From Pseudomonas lundensis (GTDB taxonomy: Bacteria > Pseudomonadota > Gammaproteobacteria > Pseudomonadales > Pseudomonadaceae): a DNA stretch of 48,275 bases. A program made the translations under genes and the position numbers. The notes under the pieces are model-generated. The model did not search any database, was not told the origin of the DNA, and worked only from the letters and a program-made list of their open reading frames with translations. Below, piece by piece: positions 1-7,273 of this stretch. Position 1 is the stretch's first letter. Every line of letters starts with the position of its first letter. The DNA is taken from the NCBI RefSeq assembly GCF_002269125.1, contig NZ_NQKI01000035.1, forward strand, positions 1-48,275, read 5' to 3'.

Positions 1-111
1 GATCCACGGACCGGACGGTTTGTCAGCAAAGACCCGATCAGCTATGCGGGTGGGTTGAACCTGTATGCGTATGCGCCGAATCCGGTGGAATGGGTTGATG
101 CGCTGGGGTTG
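1..111 (+). repeat. Rhs core-end repeat, copy A
   Basis: This stretch is nearly identical to 2474-2584, with only a handful of substitutions, mostly at third codon positions. Both encode the segment from DPR-GRFVSKDPI to VDALGL. Identity ends where the tips begin. Such shared core ends are the recombination substrate for swapping Rhs tips. Confidence 0.9.
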
Positions 112-489
112 GCCGGACATAAAATTAAATCAAATACTGCTGGGAGCGATGTCCTATCAAGAGGTGTTCACGTAAATGTCAATGGACCTGGATTACCCAC
201 CAAGGGCGGCCATATAAGTTTGAAACCCAATGATGCAAGTACTCATATTGTTTTGGTACCCGCCGATAAAGCTACAAGAGATATGTCTACCTCACAATGG
301 GGTAAGGCCTGTAGCTGTGTGGAGAACTATCTTGAAACACCGGGCAATGTTGATCGACTCGCAAAGTCAGCTCAAGCTGGAGCTGATAGTCATCCGAGGT
401 CTGATCGTGTAGGGGAACTCAAAGAGATAGGAAATATTCTTCGCCAACATCTTGCTGCCGGAACCAACCCTGTAAAAGGTAAACGATAA
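1..489 (+). CDS. Rhs protein C-terminal end with toxin tip (5' partial)
   Basis: The reading frame is open from the first base, so this is the 3' end of a larger rhs gene lying to the left. Residues 1-37 are the conserved end of the Rhs core (DPRTGRFVSKDPI, then NLYAYAPNPVEWVDALGL), the segment that precedes the variable tip released inside the target cell. The remaining roughly 125 residues are the tip. It has a motif GVHVNV and a following GGHISLKP, a pair of cysteines (CSC), several His and Asp residues, and a basic tail ending KGKR. I do not recognise the toxin family. Base composition drops sharply to AT-rich at about base 120, where the core ends, as is usual for exchanged tips. The gene is followed two bases later by a candidate immunity gene. 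Rhs proteins of Pseudomonas are typically exported by type VI secretion; that is family knowledge, not visible here. Confidence 0.9.
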   Translation, partial: DPRTGRFVSKDPISYAGGLNLYAYAPNPVEWVDALGLAGHKIKSNTAGSDVLSRGVHVNVNGPGLPTKGGHISLKPNDASTHIVLVPADKATRDMSTSQWGKACSCVENYLETPGNVDRLAKSAQAGADSHPRSDRVGELKEIGNILRQHLAAGTNPVKGKR

Positions 490-491
490 AA

Positions 492-1118
492 ATGTTAGCT
501 TTACCATTTCTTGAAATTCTGGATATTTTTTTTAGATCCCCGGCCACTATTCAGCCAAGTGTTTTTGGTCTCGAAAATTTCTCCTCCGCCGAGTTGGAGA
601 GAAATAACTACGAACTGGTTGGCGAGCGATATGACCTGCACTTTTATGAGAAAAGCTATAGGGCCCCCTATCATCGCGGCGCACTAGACGTCGTACATAA
701 ACATTATTTTCATTCGGCAAACGATATTGGCAATGGCTTCTATTTAGGTCCTGGCTTGAGGCTAGTATCTGTGCTTAAGTGGTATAGCTCTACTTGCTCA
801 AGTGACAAAACCAAGAAAAACGATATAAAATTGTATTTTTCTGATGATAAAGAAGAAGGGGCCGTAATAATAGGCGGCAGCATTGTAATTAGGTTTAATC
901 AGTGGGATAAGCGCGGAGGATATCATGTAGGAACAATCGAAAGCGATTTTAGTGGGATGCATACTTTCAAAAATATAGCAACGGATTCGGTAAGGAAGAC
1001 AATGAATCTTCATCTGCTTAGTAGCATATTATACTCGCCTTTTCCAAAAGACGAATCGGTCGCATTTATCCGCCTAGCTAGGTATTTATCCAGAACGGCT
1101 TACATCCACTCAGAATAG
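492..1118 (+). CDS. candidate immunity protein for the Rhs tip at 1-489
   Basis: This 208-residue protein starts two bases after the rhs stop and is AT-rich like the tip. Position directly after a polymorphic toxin tip, same strand and matching base composition are the arguments for immunity function. I do not recognise the family. No signal peptide is evident: the N-terminus (MLALPFLEILDIFF) is hydrophobic but short and is followed by charged sequence. The body is a mix of aromatic and charged residues (YDLHFYEKSY, FNQWDKRGGYHVG), consistent with a soluble cytoplasmic protein. A weak purine-rich stretch precedes the ATG, and translation is probably coupled to the upstream gene. An alternative is a second small effector, which is less likely. 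Confidence 0.65.
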   Translation: MLALPFLEILDIFFRSPATIQPSVFGLENFSSAELERNNYELVGERYDLHFYEKSYRAPYHRGALDVVHKHYFHSANDIGNGFYLGPGLRLVSVLKWYSSTCSSDKTKKNDIKLYFSDDKEEGAVIIGGSIVIRFNQWDKRGGYHVGTIESDFSGMHTFKNIATDSVRKTMNLHLLSSILYSPFPKDESVAFIRLARYLSRTAYIHSE

Positions 1119-1288
1119 TACAAATGTCTGACCAAAAAAGTAAGAAAGCGTTATTCTGGATCGTGCATTGACAAAAAAAGTGGTCTTCACAAAGAAAGTA
1201 AGTGGATCAAAGCATGAAATGCACATGTGACAATATGAACGTATTTTAGAGTGCGAAGCGCAGCATGAAGGGAAGCGTCCCAAATTAA

Positions 1289-1722
1289 AAAAAACGACTA
1301 TTGTCGGTGATTCATGAATTTTTCAATGTCTGCGAAAAAGAAGCTGCAGTTGGAACTGCAGAACATATAGCGAGAAATAAAAATATGCCAACTCTAGATA
1401 GGAGTCTAGAAAAACTAGATCTTAAATTTGATCTAGAGCGCTGGAATTATATATCAATCATTATGCCTGAATAATTTTCCGCCGACTATCCTGAAGTGGC
1501 AAAGCCTCATAAAAAAATAGAGCTTTAGAGTTTCGAATCTCTATACCATTTGAAAAGCTCTTACACTCCAATGAAAAGGATCAAATATCCTTGGTATTGA
1601 ATGCCATTGAAAGGATGACCGAAATGATGAGCAAGTTCAAAATCCCTAACAGCGACATAGAGAAACTTAGAAATGCAGTTACTGAGACAAAAAGACATTT
1701 CCTTTCCTCATTCGACGAGTAG
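1289..1722 (+). pseudogene. decayed immunity-like gene, remnant of an older Rhs cassette
   Basis: One frame is open from 1289 to a TAA at 1472, continues in the same frame to a TAG at 1526, and the sense then moves to another frame from about 1513 to a stop at 1720-1722. The pieces read as one protein: a part containing RNKNMPTLDRSLEKL and ERWNYISIIMPE, a part FSADYPEVAKPHKK, and a helical C-terminus with NAIERMTEMMSKF and ending SSFDE. The frame change coincides with a run of seven A at 1510-1516, a typical slip site. Upstream, 1231-1317 has another open stretch (starting QYERILECEAQHEGKR) that could be the tail of the matching lost toxin, but it too carries stops upstream. No family is recognised. 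The gene is broken by at least one stop and one frameshift. Confidence 0.55.
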
Positions 1723-1804
1723 ATAGCAACAAGAGGCACTTTATATTTGCAAGAACTGCACTGGCGCTCTTTAACAATTAACTTTGACGTACTGATACCC
1801 AGCG

Positions 1805-2911
1805 ATGCATATCGATTGGTACAGCCGCCTGCACTGGGACCTGTTCGACCGTCTCGTGCGCTTTGAAGACAACCGACTGCGCGTCGACTACGCCTACGAC
1901 CCGCTGGGAAGACGCCTCTACAAATACTCCAACGCCCACCACCCACACCGAAACGAAGCGGGCTCGCAGTGGAACCAAAACGAACAGGCCCGCAAACAGC
2001 GCGAACTGGGGTGCGGCTTCACCTTATTCGGCTGGGACGGCGACACCCTCGCCTGGGAAAGCAGCCCCGCACAGGCCGATGGCGCCAGTGGCAAAACCGT
2101 CCACTACCTCTACGAACCCGGCAGCTTCGTCCCCGTGGCCCAGGCCCTGCGCCACCAACCGATGCGCCTGCTGGCCCAGCCGAGTTACACCGGTGCCTAC
2201 GACATCGACCAAGACCCGCTGTGGACCCACACCCCACAAGCGCTGCCGATAGACGTACTGGCGTGGTACCAGTGTGATCACCTCGGCACACCACAAGAAC
2301 TGACCGACCACACCGGCCAAATCGCCTGGAGCGCGCAGTACAAAGCGTGGGGTGAAGTTAAAGAACAACGCTCGGAATGGGCACAACGCCAAGGGCTAAA
2401 GAATCCGATTCGTTTTCAGGGCCAGTACCACGATCACGAAACAGGGCTGCACTACAATCGGTATAGGTACTATGATCCACGGGCCGGACGGTTTGTCAGC
2501 AAAGACCCGATCAGTTATGCGGGTGGGTTGAATCTTTATGCGTATGCGCCGAATCCGGTGGAGTGGGTTGATGCGTTGGGGCTTTCAGGTCGCCGTGGCG
2601 CGTTTAAGCAAGCAAAGCGTGATGCGAGAGTTCCGGTGTCTCAGCAACCGGATAGTATTGTTAAAGTACCGATGACTACGCGGGGTGGCTGCCCTGTAAT
2701 ATGCGACGGTAAGCGTGTAGAAACAAGAGAATATATGTTTGCCCGAGAAGACGGGAGTAAGGTAGTGATTCAAGATCATAGTGCAGGCCATAATTTTGGT
2801 GAAGGTGGTATTGGCGATCAGAACTCTCATTTCAATGTGAGGCCACAAGAGAATACTCGAACCGGATCTGTGCCCGGCACAGCAGCACACTATCCATTTG
2901 GACGAGAGTAG
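1805..2911 (+). CDS. orphan Rhs core fragment with HNH/EndoVII-like nuclease tip
   Basis: This 368-residue frame begins abruptly inside the Rhs core (YSRLHWDLFDRLVRFEDNRL, then YDPLGRRLYKY) and has no N-terminal PAAR, TcdB or shell-forming part. It holds the last YD repeats, the conserved end RYYDPRAGRFVSKDP to VDALGL at about residues 223-259, and a tip of about 108 residues. The tip has REYMFAREDGSKVVIQDHSAGH, followed by GDQ, then SHFNVRP and a C-terminal VPGTAAHYPFG. That pattern of conserved His and Asn residues is what I know from HNH/endonuclease VII superfamily toxins of polymorphic toxin systems. No ribosome binding site precedes the ATG. It is therefore best read as a displaced, probably silent tip cassette that can replace the tip of the full-length rhs gene by recombination through the shared core. 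An Imm50-like gene follows immediately. Confidence 0.8.
   Translation: MHIDWYSRLHWDLFDRLVRFEDNRLRVDYAYDPLGRRLYKYSNAHHPHRNEAGSQWNQNEQARKQRELGCGFTLFGWDGDTLAWESSPAQADGASGKTVHYLYEPGSFVPVAQALRHQPMRLLAQPSYTGAYDIDQDPLWTHTPQALPIDVLAWYQCDHLGTPQELTDHTGQIAWSAQYKAWGEVKEQRSEWAQRQGLKNPIRFQGQYHDHETGLHYNRYRYYDPRAGRFVSKDPISYAGGLNLYAYAPNPVEWVDALGLSGRRGAFKQAKRDARVPVSQQPDSIVKVPMTTRGGCPVICDGKRVETREYMFAREDGSKVVIQDHSAGHNFGEGGIGDQNSHFNVRPQENTRTGSVPGTAAHYPFGRE
2014..2374 (+). repeat. Rhs core repeat, intact copy
   Basis: This part of the orphan rhs fragment is repeated at 3342-3703 with a constant offset of 1328 bases at the start and 1329 after a one-base insertion. Both encode the GDTLAWESSPAQADGASG to TDHTGQIAW section of the core. 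The two copies differ by scattered single-base changes. Confidence 0.9.
2474..2584 (+). repeat. Rhs core-end repeat, copy B
   Basis: This is the second copy of the 1-111 segment. Downstream of it the two rhs tips have no similarity, which defines the tip exchange point at about base 2585. Confidence 0.9.
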
Positions 2912-2913
2912 TG

Positions 2914-3300
2914 ATGATATTGATTAAAGATTATCTAGGTGGTAGTGAGTTTCTTAATAGCCTTTATGGCGAAAGCCTGAGTTTTGATGGCGTGGACTTA
3001 CAGGAAGTTGGCTTTGGGTGGGATGGTCCAATTGCTAGATTGCGATTTAGCATGAAAAATTTTCCTTTAGCTCCGCCTAGGAAGTGGGAAGGGCTCAATG
3101 CAGTGCTAGTTGAGCTTTCGATTTTTCCTTTGAGTGAAGTGAGTCTGAATAAATTTGGACGGGGAAACAAATGCAATCTTGAGATAGAGTTTGTTGCGGA
3201 AGATGGATTTTTTAGAATTGATATAACAGGAGATTCAGAAGCGTCTTTTCGAGCCCTGACTGTAAATGTGGACAAAGTCTCTGCGTACTTGCGAGAGTAA
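2914..3300 (+). CDS. Imm50-like immunity protein
   Basis: This protein of about 128 residues starts at the ATG at 2914; a GTG at 2911 that overlaps the rhs stop by one base is an alternative. The pattern NFPLAPPRKW followed by NAVLVELSIFPLSEVSL, a beta-rich middle with LEIEFVAEDGFFRIDITG, and a C-terminal KVSAYLRE matches what I remember of the Immunity protein 50 family. It is AT-rich relative to the core genes. It sits directly behind the nuclease tip with the stop and start touching, the standard arrangement for a toxin and its cognate immunity gene. It most likely acts in the cytoplasm by binding the nuclease. Family assignment is from memory of the motif and was not searched. Confidence 0.7.
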   Translation: MILIKDYLGGSEFLNSLYGESLSFDGVDLQEVGFGWDGPIARLRFSMKNFPLAPPRKWEGLNAVLVELSIFPLSEVSLNKFGRGNKCNLEIEFVAEDGFFRIDITGDSEASFRALTVNVDKVSAYLRE

Positions 3301-3341
3301 TTTATATATTGCTGAGTCCAGTAATCCTTTTCTTGGGGTTG

Positions 3342-3703
3342 CTGCTTCACCCACTACGGCTTGGACGGCGACACCCTCGCCTGGGAAAGCAGCCCTGCAC
3401 AGGCTGACGGCGCCAGTGGCAAAACCGTCCACTACCTCTACGAACCCGACAGCTTCGTCCCCGTGGCCCAAGCTCTGCGCCACCAACCGATGCGCCTGCT
3501 GGCCCAGCCGAGTTACACCGGTGCCTACGACATCGACCAAGACCCGCTGTGGACCCACACCCCGCAAGCGCTGCCGATAGACGTACTGGCGTGGTACCAG
3601 TGCGACCACTTGGGCACGCCACAAGAACTGACCGACCACACCGGCCAAATCGCCTGGAGGGCGCAGTACAGCGCGTGGGGGGGAAGTCAAAGAACAACGC
3701 TCC
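3342..3703 (+). pseudogene. frameshifted Rhs core scrap
   Basis: Similarity to the rhs core at 2014-2374 covers this whole interval. The reading frame GDTLAWESSP to YSAWG is intact until a run of seven G at 3677-3683, where one G is inserted relative to the intact copy. This puts the following bases (which still match the core) out of frame. Similarity stops at 3703, and the sequence then runs into unrelated DNA before sprT. Both ends of the rhs gene and any tip are missing, so this is a dead remnant that can still recombine with the other copies. Confidence 0.85.
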
Positions 3704-3778
3704 AGCCCTGGTTAACTGCTTGGGTTATCCAATGTTCGGATATGCGTCGGTGAACCTCCCCCAAATTTTTATACCCGT

Positions 3779-4273
3779 TTATTCGATCCGGGTCTGGCCC
3801 GTGAAGACCAGTGTGTTGCGGCAGTTACGGCACAGGTACCGTCGGCCTTTGTTGACCAGCCCGTGGCGTTGGGCGGTAAAAGGGAAGTCGCTGTCCGGGC
3901 AGGGGCAACGATAGATATAACGGGTGACGCTACGGCGTTTGATGTCATACGTATGGCAGCGGTTGGGCGGCAATTCGTACACCCCGCGCATGATCAATTG
4001 CCACTCTTCGCCATGGGCCGCTATGCGGTCGCCAAACAGTTGATGGGCGATCAGGTGCGCGACCTCGTGGGCCACGGTTTGCTTGAGGAAATCGTCGCTG
4101 TTTTCGCGGTACAGCTGTGGATTGAAGCGCAGCAGGTTTTCATGCAGATGCGCCACGCCCGCCTTTTGGCCGCGCAGCTTGAAGCTGACCACGGGGCGCT
4201 TGAAAGGTCGTTTGAAAAACGCTTCGGCTTGTTTGAAACAGTCTTCAACGCGGGTATTGAGCAACTCGGGCAT
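3779..4273 (-). CDS. sprT: SprT-like zinc metalloprotease-fold protein
   Basis: This 164-residue protein has the HExxH zinc motif at 69-73 (HEVAH), preceded by KQTVA, and a third likely ligand region at HGEEW (about 87-91). A C-terminal zinc-ribbon-like part has CPC at 123-125 and CRNC at 148-151. This is the domain order of bacterial SprT proteins. The upstream in-frame extension to 4441 is rejected because it runs through the palindrome at 4360-4398 and looks noncoding; the start MPELLNTRVEDC is the usual one. The family is related to Spartan-type proteases, but the bacterial role is poorly defined. It converges with the Rhs array, and its 3' end marks the return to core genome. Confidence 0.88.
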   Translation of the reverse strand: MPELLNTRVEDCFKQAEAFFKRPFKRPVVSFKLRGQKAGVAHLHENLLRFNPQLYRENSDDFLKQTVAHEVAHLIAHQLFGDRIAAHGEEWQLIMRGVYELPPNRCHTYDIKRRSVTRYIYRCPCPDSDFPFTAQRHGLVNKGRRYLCRNCRNTLVFTGQTRIE

Positions 4274-4359
4274 GCGGTTCGGTTCTCCAGAGCCCGCGAT
4301 TATGCCGCAAGCCTGAAGCAGGCGAAGGGTCAAAGTGCCGAGCGGTTCGCCCGGCTGTA

Positions 4360-4398
4360 CATCCTGTAGCCGCGGGCACAGGGCGCGGCTACAGGATG
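4360..4398. repeat. perfect palindrome, REP-like
   Basis: Fifteen-base arms (CATCCTGTAGCCGCG and its exact reverse complement) flank a nine-base loop. It lies between the Yip1-like gene and sprT, both on the minus strand. The core GTAGCCGC...GCGGCTAC recurs at 8815-8842. The element could act as a terminator-like hairpin or belong to a Pseudomonas REP family. It lacks a T tract on either side. Confidence 0.75.
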
Positions 4399-4404
4399 CG
4401 CTTG

Positions 4405-5007
4405 TCAGTTGGTGTAGACCGGGCCGACGCCCAACCCCCAAACGATCACGGTAAATGCCATGATCGCTACCAGCACCACCAGACCGACCGCCAGCACCGA
4501 ACTCGAAAACAAAAAGCCTTCATCAGGGTCGATGTTCATGAAGGTGGGCAGGCCGACATACAGCAAATACACGGTGTAGCAAATCGCAGCCGTGCCCACG
4601 ACCATACCCAGCCACATGTGCGGATACAGCGCCGCCAGCCCGCCGATAAACAACGGTGTGGCGGTGTACGTGGCGAAGGCGACACACCGCGCCAGGCTGG
4701 GTTGGGCATCGTAGGTGCGCGCCATCCAGTGAATGAATGCGCCCATTACGCCGACCCCCACCAGCATCGACAAGTAAGACATGACTGTCATCCACAGCGC
4801 GCTGTCAATCGTGAGCATCACCGGGGCCCGGTTGCCGATGACCCACCCGACCTGGGTGGTGCCGATAAACGCCGAGATGGCCGGGATCGCGGCCAGGATC
4901 AGGGTATGGGTGAGGTACATGTGGCTGATGCTTTCTTCGGCATCACTGCGGATTTGCCGCCACTCTTGATCGGGGTGGGTAAAGAGGCCCACAACGTGAT
5001 GGATCAT
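4405..5007 (-). CDS. Yip1-domain inner-membrane protein
   Basis: This 200-residue protein starts at 5007, where AGGAG lies eight bases upstream; an upstream in-frame start at 5034 lacks such a site. It has five hydrophobic segments, for example LILAAIPAISAFIG, MSYLSMLVGVGVMGAFIHW, TPLFIGGLAAL and VLAVGLVVLVAIMAFTVIV. The N-terminal HHVVGLFTHPDQEWRQI is the typical lead-in of bacterial Yip1 family proteins. Function is unknown in bacteria. It is followed on the same strand by sprT across the palindrome. Confidence 0.8.
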   Translation of the reverse strand: MIHHVVGLFTHPDQEWRQIRSDAEESISHMYLTHTLILAAIPAISAFIGTTQVGWVIGNRAPVMLTIDSALWMTVMSYLSMLVGVGVMGAFIHWMARTYDAQPSLARCVAFATYTATPLFIGGLAALYPHMWLGMVVGTAAICYTVYLLYVGLPTFMNIDPDEGFLFSSSVLAVGLVVLVAIMAFTVIVWGLGVGPVYTN

Positions 5008-5280
5008 GGCTGTCGCTCCTGTAATGAAACGCATCGCCCCCAGTGGGACGCGTACCGGTCGCGCAGCCAGACACTATGAGTTTCAAGCAGGGCTTGCGGC
5101 CTTAAGTCGCAGTATAGGAAACCTTCCGGCTCATGAAGCCAGGGCCTTAGAGCATATTGTGCTGTCAGTCCGGCGCGTAATTGCGGTCACGTCTTATGGG
5201 CGGACAGAGGGGGTTCGTACGCGGGCGCTTTAAGGGTAAAATCGCCGCCTTTTTGTCTTAACTCGCGGAATTGAAGCGCT

Positions 5281-6105
5281 ATGGGCACTCTTTCGGTCTC
5301 TCAAATTAAACTCCAGAAACGCCTGCGCCGATTGACCGGTGAGGCTGTCGCCGACTTCAACATGATTGAAGACGGTGACAAGGTGATGGTCTGTCTGTCG
5401 GGCGGCAAAGACAGCTACACCTTGCTCGACGTGCTGTTGCACTTGCAGAAAGTGGCGCCGATCAGCTTCGAAATCGTTGCCGTGAACATGGACCAGAAAC
5501 AGCCGGGCTTCCCGGAAGATGTATTACCGGCCTACCTCAAGACGTTGGGCGTGGAATACCACATCGTTGAAAAAGACACGTACTCGGTGGTCAAGGAACT
5601 GATTCCGGAAGGCAAGACCACGTGTTCGCTGTGCTCGCGCTTGCGTCGCGGCACGCTCTATACGTTTGCCGATGAAATCGGTGCGACCAAGATGGCATTG
5701 GGGCATCACCGCGACGACATCGTCGAGACGTTCTTCCTCAATATGTTCTTCAACGGCACCCTCAAGGCGATGCCACCCAAGCTGCTGTCCGACGACGGCC
5801 GTAATGTGGTGATCCGTCCGCTGGCGTACTGCAACGAGAAAGACATCCAGGCGTACTCCGATTTGCAGCAGTTCCCGATCATCCCGTGCAACCTGTGCGG
5901 CTCGCAGGAAAACCTGCAACGTCAAGTGGTCAAGGACATGCTTCAGGAATGGGACCGCAAGACGCCGGGCCGCACCGAGAGCATCTTCCGCAGCTTGCAG
6001 AATGTGATCCCGTCCCAGTTGGCCGACCGCAGTCTGTTTGACTTCGCCAGCCTGAAAATCGACGAAACGGCCACGCCGCGCTTCGTCAATTTGCTGAACC
6101 TCTAG
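5281..6105 (+). CDS. ttcA: tRNA 2-thiocytidine biosynthesis protein TtcA
   Basis: This 274-residue protein thiolates cytidine 32 of certain tRNAs using ATP and an iron-sulfur cluster. The PP-loop SGGKDS is at residues 40-45. Two CxxC pairs are present, C115/C118 (TCSLCSR) and C203/C206 (PCNLC), the cluster and catalytic cysteines of the family. The length is normal. A plausible -10 (TAAAAT) sits about 40 bases upstream in a 270-base intergenic region shared with the divergent Yip1-like gene. Nothing looks broken. Confidence 0.96.
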   Translation: MGTLSVSQIKLQKRLRRLTGEAVADFNMIEDGDKVMVCLSGGKDSYTLLDVLLHLQKVAPISFEIVAVNMDQKQPGFPEDVLPAYLKTLGVEYHIVEKDTYSVVKELIPEGKTTCSLCSRLRRGTLYTFADEIGATKMALGHHRDDIVETFFLNMFFNGTLKAMPPKLLSDDGRNVVIRPLAYCNEKDIQAYSDLQQFPIIPCNLCGSQENLQRQVVKDMLQEWDRKTPGRTESIFRSLQNVIPSQLADRSLFDFASLKIDETATPRFVNLLNL

Positions 6106-6160
6106 GCCTGAACAGGGCTCTGATCCCGAAGTGACACCCTATTTGCCAAGAGGAGAGGGC

Positions 6161-6832
6161 ATGCGCGACTACAAATGGCTGCACGAATATTGTTTGAACC
6201 GCTTTGGTTCGGCAGCCGCGCTCGAAGCCCGGTTGCCGGTGCCGCGAACGGCCGCGCAATTGCGGGCGATTCCCGACGACCGTTATCTCTCGACCCTGGC
6301 CCTGCGGGTCTTTCGTGCCGGGCTCAAGCACAGCGTGGTCGACGCGAAGTGGCCCGTGTTCGAAGAGGTGTTTTTTGGTTTCGATCCGGAAAAAGTAGTG
6401 CTGATGGGTGCAGAACACCTGGAGCGACTGATGCAGGATGCGCGGATCATTCGCCATTTGGGCAAGCTTAAAAGCGTGCCGCGCAATGCACAGATGGTGC
6501 TCGACATCGCTCACGAACACGGCAGCTTTGGCGCATTCATCGCTCAATGGCCGGTGACTGACATTGTCGGGCTGTGGAAGTATCTGGCCAAACACGGGCA
6601 TCAGTTGGGCGGTCTGTCGGCGCCTCGGTTTTTGCGCATGGTCGGTAAAGACACGTTCGTGCCCAGCGATGATGTCGTGGCTGCATTGAATGCGCAGAAG
6701 CTGGTGGACAAGGCGCCCACCAGCCTGCGGGATCTGGCGATTGTGCAAAATGCGTTCAACCAGTGGCACGCCGAGAGCGGGCGGCCGATGTGCCAGCTGT
6801 CACAGATGCTGGCACTGACCGTCAATCATTGA
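6161..6832 (+). CDS. DNA-3-methyladenine glycosylase I-like protein
   Basis: This 223-residue protein starts at 6161 behind an AGGAG at 6151-6155. It has the helical fold pattern of the Tag (adenine glycosylase) superfamily: KWPVFEEVFFGFDPEKV near residue 60, then RIIRHLGKLKSVPRNAQMVL, and a central region FIAQWP. The classical Tag zinc ligands at the N-terminus are not seen. It is therefore a diverged Tag-like member common in Pseudomonas, probably acting in base excision repair. The substrate cannot be told from the sequence. It lies 55 bases after ttcA on the same strand. Confidence 0.75.
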   Translation: MRDYKWLHEYCLNRFGSAAALEARLPVPRTAAQLRAIPDDRYLSTLALRVFRAGLKHSVVDAKWPVFEEVFFGFDPEKVVLMGAEHLERLMQDARIIRHLGKLKSVPRNAQMVLDIAHEHGSFGAFIAQWPVTDIVGLWKYLAKHGHQLGGLSAPRFLRMVGKDTFVPSDDVVAALNAQKLVDKAPTSLRDLAIVQNAFNQWHAESGRPMCQLSQMLALTVNH

Positions 6833-6865
6833 CCTGAGCTCGCCGGTGCGGCGCAAGGTGGACGG

Positions 6866-7273
6866 CTATTCCCCTGCCAGCCGTCGATCCAGCTGATGGC
6901 GCCAGCGCACAAACAGCATCGCGCTGACAAACACCGCCACACTCCCGGCGATCTCCAGCAGGCCGAACACTTGCCGATTGGGATCGAACGCCGCCAGGGC
7001 GCCTTTGATCAGGTACAGGTTGATTACATAACACGTGAAGGAATGGCCGCGCGGATTGCCGATCAGCATGCCCGGCACCAGGAACATCAGCGGCACCAAT
7101 TCGATCAGCAAAATCACCCATGGGCGTGCGCCGTGCAAGTCGGCGAACATCAGGTAATACACGCACAGCAAGCCGATAAAGCCAAAGAAACACACCAGGC
7201 TCAAGACGCGCATCAAGCGCACCCGAGGTTGTAGCCATTCGATGGACGGCAACACTTTGGGCTTTTTAGCCAC
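6866..7273 (-). CDS. DUF2069 inner-membrane protein
   Basis: This 135-residue protein has four hydrophobic stretches (VLSLVCFFGFIGLLCVYYL, WVILLIELVPLMFLVPGML, FTCYVINLYLIKGALA, LLEIAGSVAVFVSAMLFV) and charged ends. This is the layout of the DUF2069 family, whose function is unknown. Its start overlaps the end of wrbA by eight bases, so it is the last gene of the arsC-wrbA-DUF2069 unit. That order is, from memory, common in pseudomonads. Confidence 0.85.
   Translation of the reverse strand: MAKKPKVLPSIEWLQPRVRLMRVLSLVCFFGFIGLLCVYYLMFADLHGARPWVILLIELVPLMFLVPGMLIGNPRGHSFTCYVINLYLIKGALAAFDPNRQVFGLLEIAGSVAVFVSAMLFVRWRHQLDRRLAGE

Noticed and set aside
1528..1545. tRNA T-arm-like sequence TTTCGAATCTC
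   Set aside because: No acceptor stem, anticodon arm or CCA context is nearby; it lies inside the decayed immunity gene and is explained by the palindrome TTCGAA.
3347..3697. Minus-strand frames across the rhs scrap
   Set aside because: The same antisense frames appear opposite the intact rhs copy, so they are by-products of the repeat.
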